From assembly GCF_032191775.1 (NCBI RefSeq), contig NZ_CP132507.1:583001-647000 (forward strand): a stretch of 64,000 nt of DNA, in the 5' to 3' direction. The translations under genes were made by a program, and so were the position numbers. The notes below the pieces were generated by a model. It did no database searches, was not told the DNA's origin, and saw only the letters and a program-made list of their open reading frames with translations. Shown here in pieces: positions 25,503-36,128 of this stretch (positions are counted from its first letter, which is position 1; every line of letters begins with the position of its first letter). This DNA is from Rhodoferax mekongensis (GTDB taxonomy: Bacteria > Pseudomonadota > Gammaproteobacteria > Burkholderiales > Burkholderiaceae_C).

Positions 25503-26477
25503 CTAGGCGCCGGGCAACGCATCCACACTGAATGCTTTGCCGTACACCGTCATGGCGGAAGACTTCAAAGCACGCAATACCACCTCGGCCGCTGGTGACA
25601 ACAAACGGTCCCGGCGTGTGATGAAGCCAAAAGGTTCCATTTCGCAGGGCATGGCTACGGGCAGGATCGACATCAGTCCGTGGTTGGCATAGTAGCGGGC
25701 CACATCCACTGCCATGACGCTCACCATATCGCTTTGTTGCATCATTTTGCTGATGAACAGCATGGCGCTGGTTTCGACGCTGTTGGAGGGTTGTTCCAAG
25801 CCCAGCTCCTGAATCATCAGATCAAACCGGTGACGCAACATGCTGCCGGCTGGCGGGACAATCCAACCGTACTTGAAGACATCTTCAAGGGTAGGCTTGA
25901 TCGCAGTAAGCAAGGGATGGCCAGGCCGCGCCACAGCACAAATGGGCTCCTCTGCCAGCATTTCGTAGCGTAGCGCGGCTTTGTCATGCTCCGGAGACAA
26001 ACGCCCCACCAGGATATCGAGGCTGCCCCGGTTGAGTTTCTCAATCAATACGTTGCTGGGCTCGATCTGGATGGTAATTTGCAGGTTCGGGTGTGCCTGC
26101 TTTACGGCCGCCACAGTAGGTGGCAACAGGGCGAGCCCCGGCGCGGTGATGGACCCCAGGTTCACTTGGCCGAACTGACCGTTTTTGGCTGCCTGCAACT
26201 CTTCATGGGCCTGGTTCAAACTCGCCAGTGCGGCCCTCGCATGGCGAATCATGGTGTCGCCATACCAGGTTGGCCGCATGCCGCGGGGTAAACGCTCGAA
26301 CAGGGAGACGCCCAACACGTCCTCCAGGTCCTTGAGTAGCTTGGAGGCCGCGGGCTGCGTCATGTTCAGCACTTGGGCCGCACGGTGAATGTTGCCTTCT
26401 TCTGCCAACGCGACCAATAGCAAAAGTTGCCTGGTTTTGAGCCTTGCACGCAAGAACCAATGGGTGTAATTCGTCAT
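25503..26477 (-). CDS. LysR-family regulator, GbpR-like
   Basis: This is a 324-residue LysR-type regulator. The helix-turn-helix region is LKTRQLLLLVALAEEGNIHRAAQVLNMTQPAASKLLKDLE, beginning about residue 12, and a periplasmic-binding-like effector domain follows. In Agrobacterium and Azospirillum, GbpR-type LysR proteins sit next to chvE and control it in response to galactose or arabinose. Here the gene is divergent from chvE with a 146-bp shared AT-rich region. It probably controls both chvE and the divergent dehydratase/SDR pair. Confidence 0.9.
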   Translation of the reverse strand: MTNYTHWFLRARLKTRQLLLLVALAEEGNIHRAAQVLNMTQPAASKLLKDLEDVLGVSLFERLPRGMRPTWYGDTMIRHARAALASLNQAHEELQAAKNGQFGQVNLGSITAPGLALLPPTVAAVKQAHPNLQITIQIEPSNVLIEKLNRGSLDILVGRLSPEHDKAALRYEMLAEEPICAVARPGHPLLTAIKPTLEDVFKYGWIVPPAGSMLRHRFDLMIQELGLEQPSNSVETSAMLFISKMMQQSDMVSVMAVDVARYYANHGLMSILPVAMPCEMEPFGFITRRDRLLSPAAEVVLRALKSSAMTVYGKAFSVDALPGA

Positions 26478-26623
26478 TTAGGGTTAGCACCAATCTGCAT
26501 TTACATATCGAATAAGCCTCAAACTATATTGGAAATAAATCAATGTGGTAAGTAAGATTTGCCGCCTGAGCCGAAAAGGCGAAGACGCACATGACAGAAG
26601 CAACCACACACAGGAGACATTCC

Positions 26624-27700
26624 ATGACAGCACGTAGAACCACCCTCAAGGCACTTGCAGCAAGCCTTGCATTGGGTCTGGCATTCGGCACCACCGTAGC
26701 CAACGCACAAGACAAGGGCCTCGTTGGCGTGGCCATGCCCACCAAGAGCTCTACCCGCTGGATCAGCGACGGCAACAGCATGGTTGCCGCCTTGGCTGCC
26801 AAAGGCTACAAGGCCGATCTGCAGTACGCAGAAGACGACATCCCCAACCAGTTGGCCCAGATCGAAAACATGATCACCAAGGGTGCCAAGGTGCTGGTGA
26901 TCGCTGCGATCGACGGTACCACCCTGACCAACGTGCTGCAAAAAGCCGCAGACAAGGGCATCAAAATCATTTCTTATGACCGCCTGATCGTCGGTTCCAA
27001 GAACGTGGACTACTACGCCACCTTTGACAACTTCCAAGTGGGTGTATTGCAAGCCCAATCTCTGGAAAAGGCTCTGGGTCTGAAGGAAGGCAAAGGCCCC
27101 TTCAACATCGAATTGTTCGGTGGCTCTGCAGATGACAACAACGCATTCTTCTTCTACGACGGTGCGATGTCTGTACTGGACCCCTACATCAAGTCCGGCA
27201 AGCTGGTGGTTCGCTCCAAGCAAACCGGCATGCAAAAGGTGGCAACACTGCGTTGGGACGGCCAAGTGGCCCAAGCGCGTATGGAAAACCTGTTGAGCGC
27301 TTACTACGGCAAGGACAAGGTCCATGCTGTGTTGTCTCCCTATGACGGTCTGTCCATCGGTATCATTTCCGCCCTCAAGGGCGTCGGTTACGGTGGCGCA
27401 GGCCAACCCATGCCTTTTGTGAGTGGCCAAGACGCCGAAGTGCCTTCCGTCAAGTCCATCATCCGCAAAGAGCAGTACTCCACCATCTTCAAGGACACTC
27501 GCGAACTGGCCAAGGTCACTGCCAACATGGTGGATGCCGTTATGTCTGGCAAGCAGCCTGAAATCAACGACACCAAGACCTACAACAACAAGGTCAAGGT
27601 TGTGCCTTCCTACCTGCTCAAGCCTGTTGCTGTGGATCTGTCCAACTACAAGCAAGTGCTGATTGGTAGCGGTTACATCAAAGAAGAGCAGCTGAAGTAA
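26624..27700 (+). CDS. chvE: Sugar ABC transporter substrate-binding protein, ChvE-like
   Basis: This is a 358-residue periplasmic binding protein with a Sec signal peptide ([23 protein letters not shown]). The mature domain starts [20 protein letters not shown] and has the ligand-site stretches [36 protein letters not shown] and SGQDAE typical of ChvE, which binds arabinose, galactose, xylose and glucose. AGGAG precedes the ATG at 26624. A terminator separates it from the ATPase and permease genes, which should leave the binding protein in excess. A paralogue lies at 34129-35193. Confidence 0.93.
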   Translation: MTARRTTLKALAASLALGLAFGTTVANAQDKGLVGVAMPTKSSTRWISDGNSMVAALAAKGYKADLQYAEDDIPNQLAQIENMITKGAKVLVIAAIDGTTLTNVLQKAADKGIKIISYDRLIVGSKNVDYYATFDNFQVGVLQAQSLEKALGLKEGKGPFNIELFGGSADDNNAFFFYDGAMSVLDPYIKSGKLVVRSKQTGMQKVATLRWDGQVAQARMENLLSAYYGKDKVHAVLSPYDGLSIGIISALKGVGYGGAGQPMPFVSGQDAEVPSVKSIIRKEQYSTIFKDTRELAKVTANMVDAVMSGKQPEINDTKTYNNKVKVVPSYLLKPVAVDLSNYKQVLIGSGYIKEEQLK

Positions 27701-27720
27701 TCTTTAGCGGCGATAAAGAG

Positions 27721-27749
27721 GCCCTGTGCCCCAAAGCACAGGGCTTTTT
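27721..27749 (+). terminator. Terminator inside the sugar-transport operon
   Basis: GCCCTGTGC (27721-27729) pairs perfectly with GCACAGGGC (27736-27744) around a 6-nt loop, followed by TTTTT. It lies between chvE and the ATPase gene. Partial read-through would explain a high binding-protein to transporter ratio. Confidence 0.9.
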
Positions 27750-27787
27750 ACATTCTTCTGGTTCAAGAGAACGATCGTTGAGGCACC

Positions 27788-29320
27788 ATGGCTGAACCTA
27801 TTTTAGAAATGCGTGGAATGCGCAAGACATTCCACGGCGTGACCGCCCTAAGCAATGTGAACCTCACAGTGCAAGAAGGCCAGATTCACGCCATCGTCGG
27901 CGAGAACGGCGCCGGCAAATCCACCCTGATGAAAGTGCTGAGCGGTGTTTACCCCTTTGGTGACTACGAGGGCACCATCCGCTACCAAGGTGAGGAATGC
28001 CAGTTCCGTGGCATTCACGACAGTGAACAAAAAGGCATCATCATCATCCACCAGGAGCTGGCGCTCGTGCCACTGCTGTCGATTACAGAGAACATTTTTC
28101 TCGGTAACGAACAAGCCAAAGGTGGCGTGATTGACTGGAATACGTCTTACGTCAAAACGCAGGCCTTGCTGAAAAAAGTCGGCTTGAAAGAATCCCCCAA
28201 CACCCTGATTACCAATCTGGGTGTCGGTAAACAACAACTCATCGAAATTGCCAAAGCACTGTCCAAAGAGGTCAAGCTTCTGATCCTGGACGAGCCCACC
28301 GCAAGTTTGAATGAAACCGACAGTGATGCGTTGCTGGAGCTATTGCTTGAACTCAAAAGACAAGGCATCTCTTGCATCCTGATTTCGCACAAGCTCAATG
28401 AAATCTCCAAGGTGGCCGATGCGATCACGGTGCTGCGGGACGGGGCGACAGTCGCCTCGCTGGATTGCCGTACCGAACCCGTCAGTGAAGACCTGATCAT
28501 CCGCCACATGGTGGGACGCGAAATGGCTGACCGCTACCCCAAGCGCACGCCGAATGTGGGCGATACCGTATTTGAAGTGCGCGACTGGGTGGTACACCAC
28601 GCCATTCACCCTGAGCGCAAAGTCATCAAGGGTGTCAACCTGCACGTCAAGCGTGGAGAGATCGTCGGCATTGCCGGACTGATGGGTGCGGGACGGACCG
28701 AGCTGGCCATGAGTATTTTCGGCCGCACCTATGGCCAGAACATCAGCGGCAAAGTCTTGCTCAACGGCAAAGAGGTGGACACCAGCACCGTTCAAAAAGC
28801 CATTGACCAAGGCATTGCCTATGTCACGGAAGACCGCAAAGGCTATGGCCTGGTACTCGATGAAACCATTGCCTGGAACACCACACTCGCCAACTTGTCA
28901 GCAGTGTCCAACAAGACCGTGGTTGATGAGGGCAAGGAATTCAGCGTCGCCCAGGACTTCCGCAAAAAGCTCAACATCCGAAGCCCCAATGTGTTTGCCC
29001 GCACCGTCAATTTGTCGGGTGGCAACCAGCAAAAAGTGGTGCTGAGCAAATGGCTGTTTTCCGAGCCCGAAGTGCTCATTCTGGATGAGCCCACCCGCGG
29101 TATCGACGTAGGTGCCAAGTATGAGATCTACACCATCATTGCGCAGCTCGCCGCTGAGGGGAAGTGCGTGTTGATGATCTCCAGCGAGATGCCCGAGTTG
29201 CTCGGTATGTGCGACCGGATCTGTGTATTGAATGAAGGTGCTTTTGTGGCGGAATTCCCAGCCGCAGAAGCGACACAAGAAAAAATTATGCGTTCTATTG
29301 TGACGTCAGGAGTGAACTGA
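27788..29320 (+). CDS. gguA: Sugar ABC transporter ATP-binding protein, GguA/XylG-like
   Basis: This is a 510-residue double ATPase of the ribose/arabinose type. The first half has Walker [10 protein letters not shown] and signature [15 protein letters not shown]. The second half has an altered Walker A (GLMGAGRTE), as usual in this family, with signature [15 protein letters not shown] and [15 protein letters not shown]. It powers the ChvE-dependent importer. A 10-bp palindrome, AACGATCGTT (27770-27779), lies just upstream after the internal terminator. The stop is 1 bp from the permease ATG. Confidence 0.93.
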   Translation: MAEPILEMRGMRKTFHGVTALSNVNLTVQEGQIHAIVGENGAGKSTLMKVLSGVYPFGDYEGTIRYQGEECQFRGIHDSEQKGIIIIHQELALVPLLSITENIFLGNEQAKGGVIDWNTSYVKTQALLKKVGLKESPNTLITNLGVGKQQLIEIAKALSKEVKLLILDEPTASLNETDSDALLELLLELKRQGISCILISHKLNEISKVADAITVLRDGATVASLDCRTEPVSEDLIIRHMVGREMADRYPKRTPNVGDTVFEVRDWVVHHAIHPERKVIKGVNLHVKRGEIVGIAGLMGAGRTELAMSIFGRTYGQNISGKVLLNGKEVDTSTVQKAIDQGIAYVTEDRKGYGLVLDETIAWNTTLANLSAVSNKTVVDEGKEFSVAQDFRKKLNIRSPNVFARTVNLSGGNQQKVVLSKWLFSEPEVLILDEPTRGIDVGAKYEIYTIIAQLAAEGKCVLMISSEMPELLGMCDRICVLNEGAFVAEFPAAEATQEKIMRSIVTSGVN

Positions 29321-29321
29321 A

Positions 29322-30515
29322 ATGGCAAGCACAACCCCGGAAACAAATGCCCCTGCCACGAGCGGCGGTATGGCTTTCTTGAAAAGCAACCTGCGTGAAT
29401 ATGGCCTGTTGATTTCCCTGGTCATCATCATGGTGTTTTTCCAGGTCAAGACAGACGGCACCCTGTTTCAGCCGCTGAACCTTACCAACCTGATCTTGCA
29501 AAACAGCTACATCATCGTGATGGCGCTGGGCATGCTGCTCGTCATCGTGGCCGGCCACATTGATCTTTCGGTAGGCTCTGTGTGCGGCTTTGTTGGCGCG
29601 GTAGCGGCGGTACTGATGGTCAACTACAACTGGCACTATGTACCCGCCACCATTGCCTGCCTGATCCTGGGTGGATTGATCGGGGCGGCCCAAGGCTATT
29701 GGGTTGCGTTCTACAAAATCCCGTCCTTCATCGTGACACTTGCCGGCATGCTGGTCTTCAAGGGCCTGGCCCTCGCAGTGCTGGAGGGCGCATCCGTCGG
29801 CCCCTTCCCGCCGGAGTTCCAATTGCTCAGCACCGGGTTCATTCCTGACCCGTTCGCCGGAGAGACCTTGCGGGTGGCCACACTGGTGATCGGCCTGCTT
29901 ATTGCCTTGGTGATGTTGGTCAGCAAAGTGCGTGGCCGTGCAGATCGCGCAGCCCATGGGATGGAGAACGAACCTGTCTTGTTGTTCGGGATCACCAACC
30001 TGATCTTCATCGGCATGATCGTGGCCTTCAGCTACCAGTTGGCTTCGTACAAAGGCTTGCCGAACGTTCTGGTGGTGATGCTGCTCCTGATGTTGGCCTA
30101 CGACTTTGTCGCATCGCGCACCACTGTCGGTCGACGCATTTACGCCCTTGGCGGCAACGAGAAGGCTGCTCGTTTGTCCGGTATCCGCACGGAACGCCTC
30201 ACGTTCTACACCTTTGTCAACATGGGTGTGCTGGCTGCATTGGCCGGGCTGATTTTTGCAGCGCGTCTGAATACGGCGACCCCCAAGGCAGGTTTGGGCT
30301 TTGAGCTCGATGTGATCGCTGCCTGCTTCATCGGTGGCGCATCGGCATCGGGCGGTGTGGGCAAAGTATTGGGCGCGGTCATCGGCGCGTTCATCATGGG
30401 CGTGATGAACAACGGCATGTCCATCATGGGTATCGGTATTGATTGGCAACAGGTCATCAAGGGCCTGGTCTTGTTGGCAGCCGTCTGCTTCGACGTCTAC
30501 AACAAAAACAAATAA
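29322..30515 (+). CDS. gguB: Sugar ABC transporter permease, GguB-like
   Basis: This is a 397-residue inner-membrane permease of the ribose/xylose group, with about ten hydrophobic segments. It has the family motif VAGHIDLSVGS in the first half and a late ACFIGGASASGGVGKVLGAVIGA. It is longer than RbsC-type permeases, as GguB and XylH proteins are. It begins right after gguA and is followed, 9 bp later, by the dehydratase-aldolase-family gene, so transport and catabolism share one transcript. Confidence 0.93.
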   Translation: MASTTPETNAPATSGGMAFLKSNLREYGLLISLVIIMVFFQVKTDGTLFQPLNLTNLILQNSYIIVMALGMLLVIVAGHIDLSVGSVCGFVGAVAAVLMVNYNWHYVPATIACLILGGLIGAAQGYWVAFYKIPSFIVTLAGMLVFKGLALAVLEGASVGPFPPEFQLLSTGFIPDPFAGETLRVATLVIGLLIALVMLVSKVRGRADRAAHGMENEPVLLFGITNLIFIGMIVAFSYQLASYKGLPNVLVVMLLLMLAYDFVASRTTVGRRIYALGGNEKAARLSGIRTERLTFYTFVNMGVLAALAGLIFAARLNTATPKAGLGFELDVIAACFIGGASASGGVGKVLGAVIGAFIMGVMNNGMSIMGIGIDWQQVIKGLVLLAAVCFDVYNKNK

Positions 30516-30524
30516 GGACTCACT

Positions 30525-31454
30525 ATGTACTCCGCCTCTAACGCCCGCTACAAGGGCGTGTTTCCTGTCGTCCCTACGACCTTCAATGATGCCGGCGAGC
30601 TGGACCTGGAAAGCCAAAAACGCTGTGTCGACTTCATGATCGACGCAGGCTCCACCGGTTTGTGCATCCTGGCCAACTTCTCCGAGCAGTTTGTGCTGGC
30701 CGATGCTGAGCGCGAAGTGCTCACCAAAACCATCCTTGCCCATGTGAAGGGGCGGGTGCCGGTCATCGTGACGACCACGCATTTCAGCACCCAGGTCACC
30801 ATTGCGCGCAGCGTGCAGGCCCAGCAGCTAGGTGCCTCCATGGTCATGGTGATGCCTCCGTACCACGGCGCCACGATCCGTGTGCCCGAAGGCCAGATTT
30901 ATGAGTATTTCGCGCGTCTCTCGGATGCGATCGATATTCCCATCATGATCCAGGACGCCCCCGTCAGTGGTACGCCTTTGTCGGTGCCTTTCCTGGCTCG
31001 CATGGCGCAGGAAATCAAGCAAGTGTCGTACTTCAAGATCGAAACAGCGGGCGCTGCGTCCAAGTTGCGCGAGCTCATTCGCGTAGGCGGTGCAGCCATT
31101 GAAGGCCCGTGGGATGGCGAGGAAGCCATCACCCTCATGCCCGACCTGGACGCCGGTGCCACCGGCGCAATGACCGGAGGTGCCTACCCCGACGGCATCC
31201 GCAAGATTGTGGACGCCTATGCTGCCGGCCGTCGTGACGAGGCGGCTGCCCACTACCAGCAGTGGCTGCCCCTCATCAACTTCGAAAATCGCCAAGGCGG
31301 CATACTGACGGCCAAAGCATTGATGAAGGAAGGTGGCGTCATCGCTTGCGAAGCCGGCCGCCACCCCTTCCCCGCCATGCATCCCGACACACGTGCCGGC
31401 TTGATGGATACGGCCAAGCGTCTGGACCCCATGGTGTTGCGCTGGGGCCGGTAA
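30525..31454 (+). CDS. DHDPS-family 2-keto-3-deoxy sugar acid dehydratase (L-KDA dehydratase-like)
   Basis: This is a 309-residue TIM-barrel enzyme of the dihydrodipicolinate synthase family. The Schiff-base lysine is K171 in YFKIETAG, and the tyrosine is in MPPYHGA. The order of genes suggests it removes water from L-2-keto-3-deoxyarabonate to give alpha-ketoglutarate semialdehyde, as the Azospirillum enzyme does. An aldolase reaction is the main alternative. It lies in the transporter operon and is followed by two dehydrogenases. Confidence 0.85.
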   Translation: MYSASNARYKGVFPVVPTTFNDAGELDLESQKRCVDFMIDAGSTGLCILANFSEQFVLADAEREVLTKTILAHVKGRVPVIVTTTHFSTQVTIARSVQAQQLGASMVMVMPPYHGATIRVPEGQIYEYFARLSDAIDIPIMIQDAPVSGTPLSVPFLARMAQEIKQVSYFKIETAGAASKLRELIRVGGAAIEGPWDGEEAITLMPDLDAGATGAMTGGAYPDGIRKIVDAYAAGRRDEAAAHYQQWLPLINFENRQGGILTAKALMKEGGVIACEAGRHPFPAMHPDTRAGLMDTAKRLDPMVLRWGR

Positions 31455-31486
31455 GCCCGTTCATCACCCGATAAGGATTCGCCACC

Positions 31487-32647
31487 ATGTCAGAAAACAC
31501 CGTCTTCCAACTCCTCGGTCGCCGCTTGCGACTGGCGGTAATCGGTGGTGGCCCCGGCTCCTTTATCGGCGCCATGCACCGCCAGGCCGCACGCCTGGAT
31601 GACCGGTACGAATTGGTGGCAGCAGCTCTCTCGTCCGACCCTGAACGATCCAAGTCCAGCGGCCAAAGCATCGGGGTACCCGCAGATCGTTGCTATGGGG
31701 ATGGAACTTCATTGATTGAAGCAGAAGCCCGACGCGCCGATGGCGCTGAGGTCGTGGCCATCATGACGCCCAATGACAGCCACTTCCGCTTTTCCATGCT
31801 GGCGCTGGAACATGGCATGGACGTCATATGCGACAAGCCCATGACCAATACGCTGCAAGAAGCCGAGGCACTGCATGCGAAGGTGCAGAGCAGCGGTCGT
31901 GTGTTCTGCCTGACCCACAACTACACCGGCTACCCCATGGTGCGCCAAGCCAAGGCCATGGTGATGGAAGGTTTGTTGGGCGACATCCGTCTGGTGCAGG
32001 TGGAATACGTGCAAAGTGGTCGTGCCAAAGCCGGCCCCGGTCGCAAGGCCTGGAAAGAAGACCCGGCCCGTGGTGGCCCTTCCCTCGTGATGGGTGATAT
32101 CGGCACCCACGCCCACAACCTGCTGCGCTTCATTACCGGCCTAGAAGTCGCCGAGGTCGCTGCGGATGTAGGCAGCATCGTGCCCGACCGCGTCACCCAT
32201 GACTATGCCGGCGCCATGCTGCGCATGAGCAACGGTGCGCGTGGCAGCTTTTGGGTGACGCAGGCTGCAGCGGGTGTGGAAAACGGCCTGCGCATCCGCG
32301 TGAGTGGTTCGTTGGGCAGTGTGGAGTGGCATCAGGAACATCCGCAGGTGCTGCACTTCAAACCGCTGGACGCGCCCGCCCAAGTGCGCACCCCGAATGG
32401 CCAAGGCACCCTGCCATTGGCAGCCCGTGCTTCGCGCATTGTGGCGGGCCACCCGGAAGGTTTTCACGAGGCGTTTGCCAATCTGTACACCAATGCGGCG
32501 GACACCATTGCAGCGCAGCGCAGCGGAAACGCGCCTGACCCGCTGAACCAGTTTTTCCCGAATGCGACTGACGGCTTGCAAGGCATCCGCTTTGTAGCCG
32601 CCGCTATTCGTTCCAGCCGCCACAACGGCGCCTGGACTACCGTTTAA
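31487..32647 (+). CDS. Gfo/Idh/MocA family oxidoreductase
   Basis: This is a 386-residue NAD(P)-dependent sugar dehydrogenase-type protein. It has an N-terminal Rossmann fold (RLRLAVIGGGPGSFIGAMHR) with the conserved EKP-like site seen as CDKPMTN. The C-terminal domain has GDIGTHAHNLLRFITG with the catalytic-type aspartate and histidine. It may oxidise the same aldose as the SDR enzyme or a different one. Having both in one locus suggests more than one sugar is used. AAGGA precedes the ATG. Confidence 0.85.
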   Translation: MSENTVFQLLGRRLRLAVIGGGPGSFIGAMHRQAARLDDRYELVAAALSSDPERSKSSGQSIGVPADRCYGDGTSLIEAEARRADGAEVVAIMTPNDSHFRFSMLALEHGMDVICDKPMTNTLQEAEALHAKVQSSGRVFCLTHNYTGYPMVRQAKAMVMEGLLGDIRLVQVEYVQSGRAKAGPGRKAWKEDPARGGPSLVMGDIGTHAHNLLRFITGLEVAEVAADVGSIVPDRVTHDYAGAMLRMSNGARGSFWVTQAAAGVENGLRIRVSGSLGSVEWHQEHPQVLHFKPLDAPAQVRTPNGQGTLPLAARASRIVAGHPEGFHEAFANLYTNAADTIAAQRSGNAPDPLNQFFPNATDGLQGIRFVAAAIRSSRHNGAWTTV

Positions 32648-32663
32648 CCCACTTCATCAAACC

Positions 32664-34103
32664 ATGACCACCCAATACAACAACCTTATCAACGGCGAAT
32701 GGCTCGCCGGCAACAGCTACGCGCCCAACCTGAATCCGTCCAACCTCGCAGACGTGATCGGTGAATACGCTCAAGCCGACGTGGCCCAGCTCAACGCTGC
32801 CGTCGCAGCAGCCCAAAAGGCCTTTCCGGCCTGGTCTACAGGCGGCATCCAGGCCCGTGCCGACGCGCTCGACAAAATCGGCAATGAAATCCTGGCTCGC
32901 AAAGAAGAGCTGGGTACCCTGCTCTCCCGCGAAGAGGGCAAGACCCGCGCCGAAGGCATTGGCGAAGCGGCCCGTGCCGGCAACATCTTCAAGTTCTTTG
33001 CCGGTGAATGCCTGCGCCTGGCCGGTGAAACATTGCCCTCCGTGCGTCCCGGCATCGGGGTGGAAGTCACCCGCGAGCCTTTGGGCGTGATCGGCTTGAT
33101 CACCCCCTGGAACTTCCCCATCGCCATCCCTGCCTGGAAGATTGCACCTGCACTGGCCTATGGCAACTGCGTGGTGTTGAAGCCCGCAGACCTGGTGCCA
33201 GGCTGTGCCTGGGCGCTGGCCGACATCATCCACCGCAGCGGCATTCCTGCCGGTGTGTTCAACCTCGTCATGGGGTCGGGTCGTGTCATTGGCGACGCCT
33301 TGGTCAATCACCCCGGCATCACTGCCGTGAGCTTCACCGGCTCCGTGGGTGTGGGCCAGCGCATTGCCGCCGCCTGTGCCGGACACATGAAGAAAGTCCA
33401 GCTCGAAATGGGTGGCAAGAACCCGCAAGTGGTGCTGGACGATGCTGACCTGAATGTGGCGGTCGAGCTCAGCGTGCAAAGCGCCTTCTACTCCACCGGC
33501 CAGCGCTGCACCGCGTCCAGCCGCCTGATCGTGACCGACAAAATCTACCCGGCCTTCATCGAAGCCATGCAAAAACGCATGGCCGCCATCAAGGTGGGTG
33601 ACGCCTTGGCCGCTGGCATCGACATCGGTCCGGTGTCGTCCCAAGCGCAGCTGGAGCAGGACTTGTCGTATGTGGAAATCGGCAAGCTTGAGGGCGCCAC
33701 GCTGCTCACCGGTGGCGAACGCCTCACGCGCGACACCGAGGGCTTTTACATGGCACCGGCCTTGCTGGTGGACAGCACCCCGTCCATGCGTATCAACCGC
33801 GAAGAAATCTTCGGTCCGGTGGCCAGCGTGATCCGTGTGAAGGACTACGACGAAGCCTTGGCCGTCGCCAATGACACGCCCTTCGGCCTGTCGGCCGGCA
33901 TTGCCACCACCAGCCTGAAATACGCCACTCATTTCAAGCGCCACAGCCAGGCCGGTATGGTGATGGTCAATCTGCCCACTGCGGGGGTGGACTACCATGT
34001 GCCTTTTGGTGGGCGCAAAGGCAGCAGCTACGGTTCCCGCGAGCAAGGCAAGTACGCTGCCGAGTTCTTTACGACGGTCAAGACTGCATATACGCTCGCC
34101 TGA
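32664..34103 (+). CDS. Alpha-ketoglutarate semialdehyde dehydrogenase-like aldehyde dehydrogenase
   Basis: This is a 479-residue NAD(P)-dependent aldehyde dehydrogenase. The general base is E248 in LEMGGKNPQ and the nucleophile is C282 in GQRCTASSR. The cofactor region is [18 protein letters not shown]. In the non-phosphorylating pentose pathway it makes 2-oxoglutarate from its semialdehyde, which fits its place after the KDA dehydratase gene. Succinate semialdehyde dehydrogenase activity is an alternative. Confidence 0.88.
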   Translation: MTTQYNNLINGEWLAGNSYAPNLNPSNLADVIGEYAQADVAQLNAAVAAAQKAFPAWSTGGIQARADALDKIGNEILARKEELGTLLSREEGKTRAEGIGEAARAGNIFKFFAGECLRLAGETLPSVRPGIGVEVTREPLGVIGLITPWNFPIAIPAWKIAPALAYGNCVVLKPADLVPGCAWALADIIHRSGIPAGVFNLVMGSGRVIGDALVNHPGITAVSFTGSVGVGQRIAAACAGHMKKVQLEMGGKNPQVVLDDADLNVAVELSVQSAFYSTGQRCTASSRLIVTDKIYPAFIEAMQKRMAAIKVGDALAAGIDIGPVSSQAQLEQDLSYVEIGKLEGATLLTGGERLTRDTEGFYMAPALLVDSTPSMRINREEIFGPVASVIRVKDYDEALAVANDTPFGLSAGIATTSLKYATHFKRHSQAGMVMVNLPTAGVDYHVPFGGRKGSSYGSREQGKYAAEFFTTVKTAYTLA

Positions 34104-34128
34104 TTCAAACAACAACGAGGAGACAGGC

Positions 34129-35193
34129 ATGCGATTCCTGGGGCGGTTCTTTTTAAGTACAGTGCTGATGGTGTCCATGCCCTGGGCCCATGCACAAAAC
34201 AGTAAGGGCGGCGTGGGCATTCTCATGCCCACCATCACGTCCCAGCGTTGGGTGGTGGACGGCTTGGCCATGGTGCGTGCCATGGACAAGCTGGGCTACC
34301 GCCCCGATCTCAAGTACGCCAACGACGATGTAGCCACCCAAGTGGCCCAAACAGAGGAAATGCTCAAGGCGTCCGACATGAAAGTGCTGGTCATCGGCGC
34401 CATTGACGGCACCAAGCTGGCCCCGGTGCTCAAGAAGGCAGCCGAGCGCAACATCAAGGTCGTTGCTTATGACCGCCTGATCCGCGACACGCCGCATGTC
34501 GATTACTACGCTACCTTCGACAACTTTCAGGTCGGCGTGCTGCAAGGTTCCGACATCATTGAGCGGTTGGGTCTGGACAAGGGCAAAGGCCCGTTCACCA
34601 TCGAGCTGTTCGCCGGTTCCCCGGACGACAACAACGCATACTTTTTCTACGACGGTGCCATGTCGGTGCTCAAGCCCTACATCGACAAAGGCAAGCTCGT
34701 CGTAGGTTCAGGCCAAATGGGCATGGAGAAGGTATCCACCCTGCGCTGGAGCGGCTCGGTCGCCCGTGCCCGCCTGGTGCAGATCCTGGACAAGCACTAC
34801 ACCAAACAGCGTCTGGACGCCCTGCTATCGCCCTATGACGGCATCAGCATGGAACTGATTACCGCCATGAAGAAGGCCAACTACGGACAAGGCAACCAAC
34901 CCCTGCCGGTGGTGACCGGGCAGGACGCAGAGATGCCCTCCGTGCGCTCCATCATCCGGGGCGAGCAGTCTTCCACCGTCTTCAAGGACAACCGCGAATT
35001 GGCGCAGGTCGTCACCACCATGGTGGACGCCATTCTCTCCGGCAAAAAGCCCGCCATCAACGACGAAAAAACCTACAACAACGGCCAGAAGATCGTTCCA
35101 TCGTTCCTGCTCAAGCCGGCTGTGGTGGACATCAACAACTGGCGCCCCATGCTGGTGAACTCCGGCTATTACCGGGCCGACCAGTTCAAGTGA
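34129..35193 (+). CDS. Second ChvE-like sugar-binding protein
   Basis: This is a 354-residue paralogue of the ChvE protein at 26624. It has a signal peptide ([15 protein letters not shown]) and the same ligand-site blocks [36 protein letters not shown] and TGQDAE. It ends the catabolic operon, so the importer has two binding proteins that may differ in sugar preference or serve chemotaxis. GAGGAG precedes the ATG. A strong terminator follows. Confidence 0.9.
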   Translation: MRFLGRFFLSTVLMVSMPWAHAQNSKGGVGILMPTITSQRWVVDGLAMVRAMDKLGYRPDLKYANDDVATQVAQTEEMLKASDMKVLVIGAIDGTKLAPVLKKAAERNIKVVAYDRLIRDTPHVDYYATFDNFQVGVLQGSDIIERLGLDKGKGPFTIELFAGSPDDNNAYFFYDGAMSVLKPYIDKGKLVVGSGQMGMEKVSTLRWSGSVARARLVQILDKHYTKQRLDALLSPYDGISMELITAMKKANYGQGNQPLPVVTGQDAEMPSVRSIIRGEQSSTVFKDNRELAQVVTTMVDAILSGKKPAINDEKTYNNGQKIVPSFLLKPAVVDINNWRPMLVNSGYYRADQFK

Positions 35194-35217
35194 TTGCGCT
35201 GGGTTCCCTCTGCACAT

Positions 35218-35243
35218 AGCCCCCTCCTGCAGGGGGCTTTTTT
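35218..35243 (+). terminator. Terminator of the aldose operon
   Basis: GCCCCC (35219-35224) pairs with GGGGGC (35232-35237) around a 7-nt loop, followed by six T. It ends the operon that runs from chvE to the second binding protein. Confidence 0.9.
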
Positions 35244-35317
35244 ATGCCTGTGCCTTGCAGGCCTGATAAGGTTCGCAATCCGGCCCCAGCGCGGGCCCTG
35301 TACCCAGGAGAGCACAC

Positions 35318-36124
35318 ATGGCAATGGATGTAGTTGACTACGAAATTTTTGGTTCCGAGATGCAATACGTCGAGGTGGAACTCGACCCCGGTGAAGCCGC
35401 CATCGGCGAAGCCGGCGTGATGATGTACATGCAAGAAGGCATCACCATGGACACCATCTTTGGTGATGGTTCCCAGCAAGGCGGCTTTTTCGGCAAACTT
35501 ATGGGAGCAGGCAAACGCCTGCTGACCGGCGAAGGCCTGTTCACCACGGTTTTCGAAAACAGCGGTTCCGGCAAGCAACGCGTGGCCTTTGCAGCACCCT
35601 ACCCCGGCAAGATCGTGCCCATGGACCTGAGCCAACTTGGTGGCACCATCATCTGCCAGAAAGATTCCTTCCTGTGCGCCGCCAAAGGCGTGGCGCTGGG
35701 CATTGCCTTCCAGAAAAAGCTGGGCGTGGGCCTGTTCGGCGGCGAAGGCTTCATCATGCAAAAGCTCGATGGCGACGGCATGGCTTTTGTGCACGCCGGC
35801 GGCACCCTGATGGAGCGCACTCTGGCACCCGGTGAGACCCTGCGGGTAGACACCGGCTGTGTGGTGGCTTTCCAGCCCACCGTGGACTTTGACATCCAGT
35901 TCGTGGGCAAAGTGAAGTCCGCCATCTTCGGCGGTGAAGGTTTGTTCTTTGCCACCCTGCGCGGCCCGGGCAAGGTGTGGCTGCAAAGCCTGCCGCTGTC
36001 GCGCCTGGCCAACCGCATCATCCTTTCCGCGCCTGCTGCAGGTGGCCGGTCTGCGGACCAGGGCTCCTTGTTGGGCGCGGGCGTGCTCGGCGGCCTGATT
36101 GGTGGCGGCAGCAACGACGAATGA
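35318..36124 (+). CDS. TIGR00266 (AIM24-like) family protein
   Basis: This is a 268-residue protein of the AIM24/TIGR00266 family, a double beta-barrel fold. It has the usual [23 protein letters not shown] near the start and [23 protein letters not shown] near the end. The C-terminus is Gly-rich ([12 protein letters not shown]). The function is not established in bacteria. AGGAG precedes the ATG. The M48 peptidase gene begins 4 bp after the stop, so they are likely co-transcribed. Confidence 0.88.
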   Translation: MAMDVVDYEIFGSEMQYVEVELDPGEAAIGEAGVMMYMQEGITMDTIFGDGSQQGGFFGKLMGAGKRLLTGEGLFTTVFENSGSGKQRVAFAAPYPGKIVPMDLSQLGGTIICQKDSFLCAAKGVALGIAFQKKLGVGLFGGEGFIMQKLDGDGMAFVHAGGTLMERTLAPGETLRVDTGCVVAFQPTVDFDIQFVGKVKSAIFGGEGLFFATLRGPGKVWLQSLPLSRLANRIILSAPAAGGRSADQGSLLGAGVLGGLIGGGSNDE

Positions 36125-36128
36125 GCGC

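Noticed and set aside
29295..34289. Long minus-strand frames (495 and 550 codons) opposite the sugar permease and aldehyde dehydrogenase genes
   Set aside because: The plus-strand genes there have clear motifs and ribosome-binding sites. The antisense products are low-complexity His/Gln/Gly-rich.
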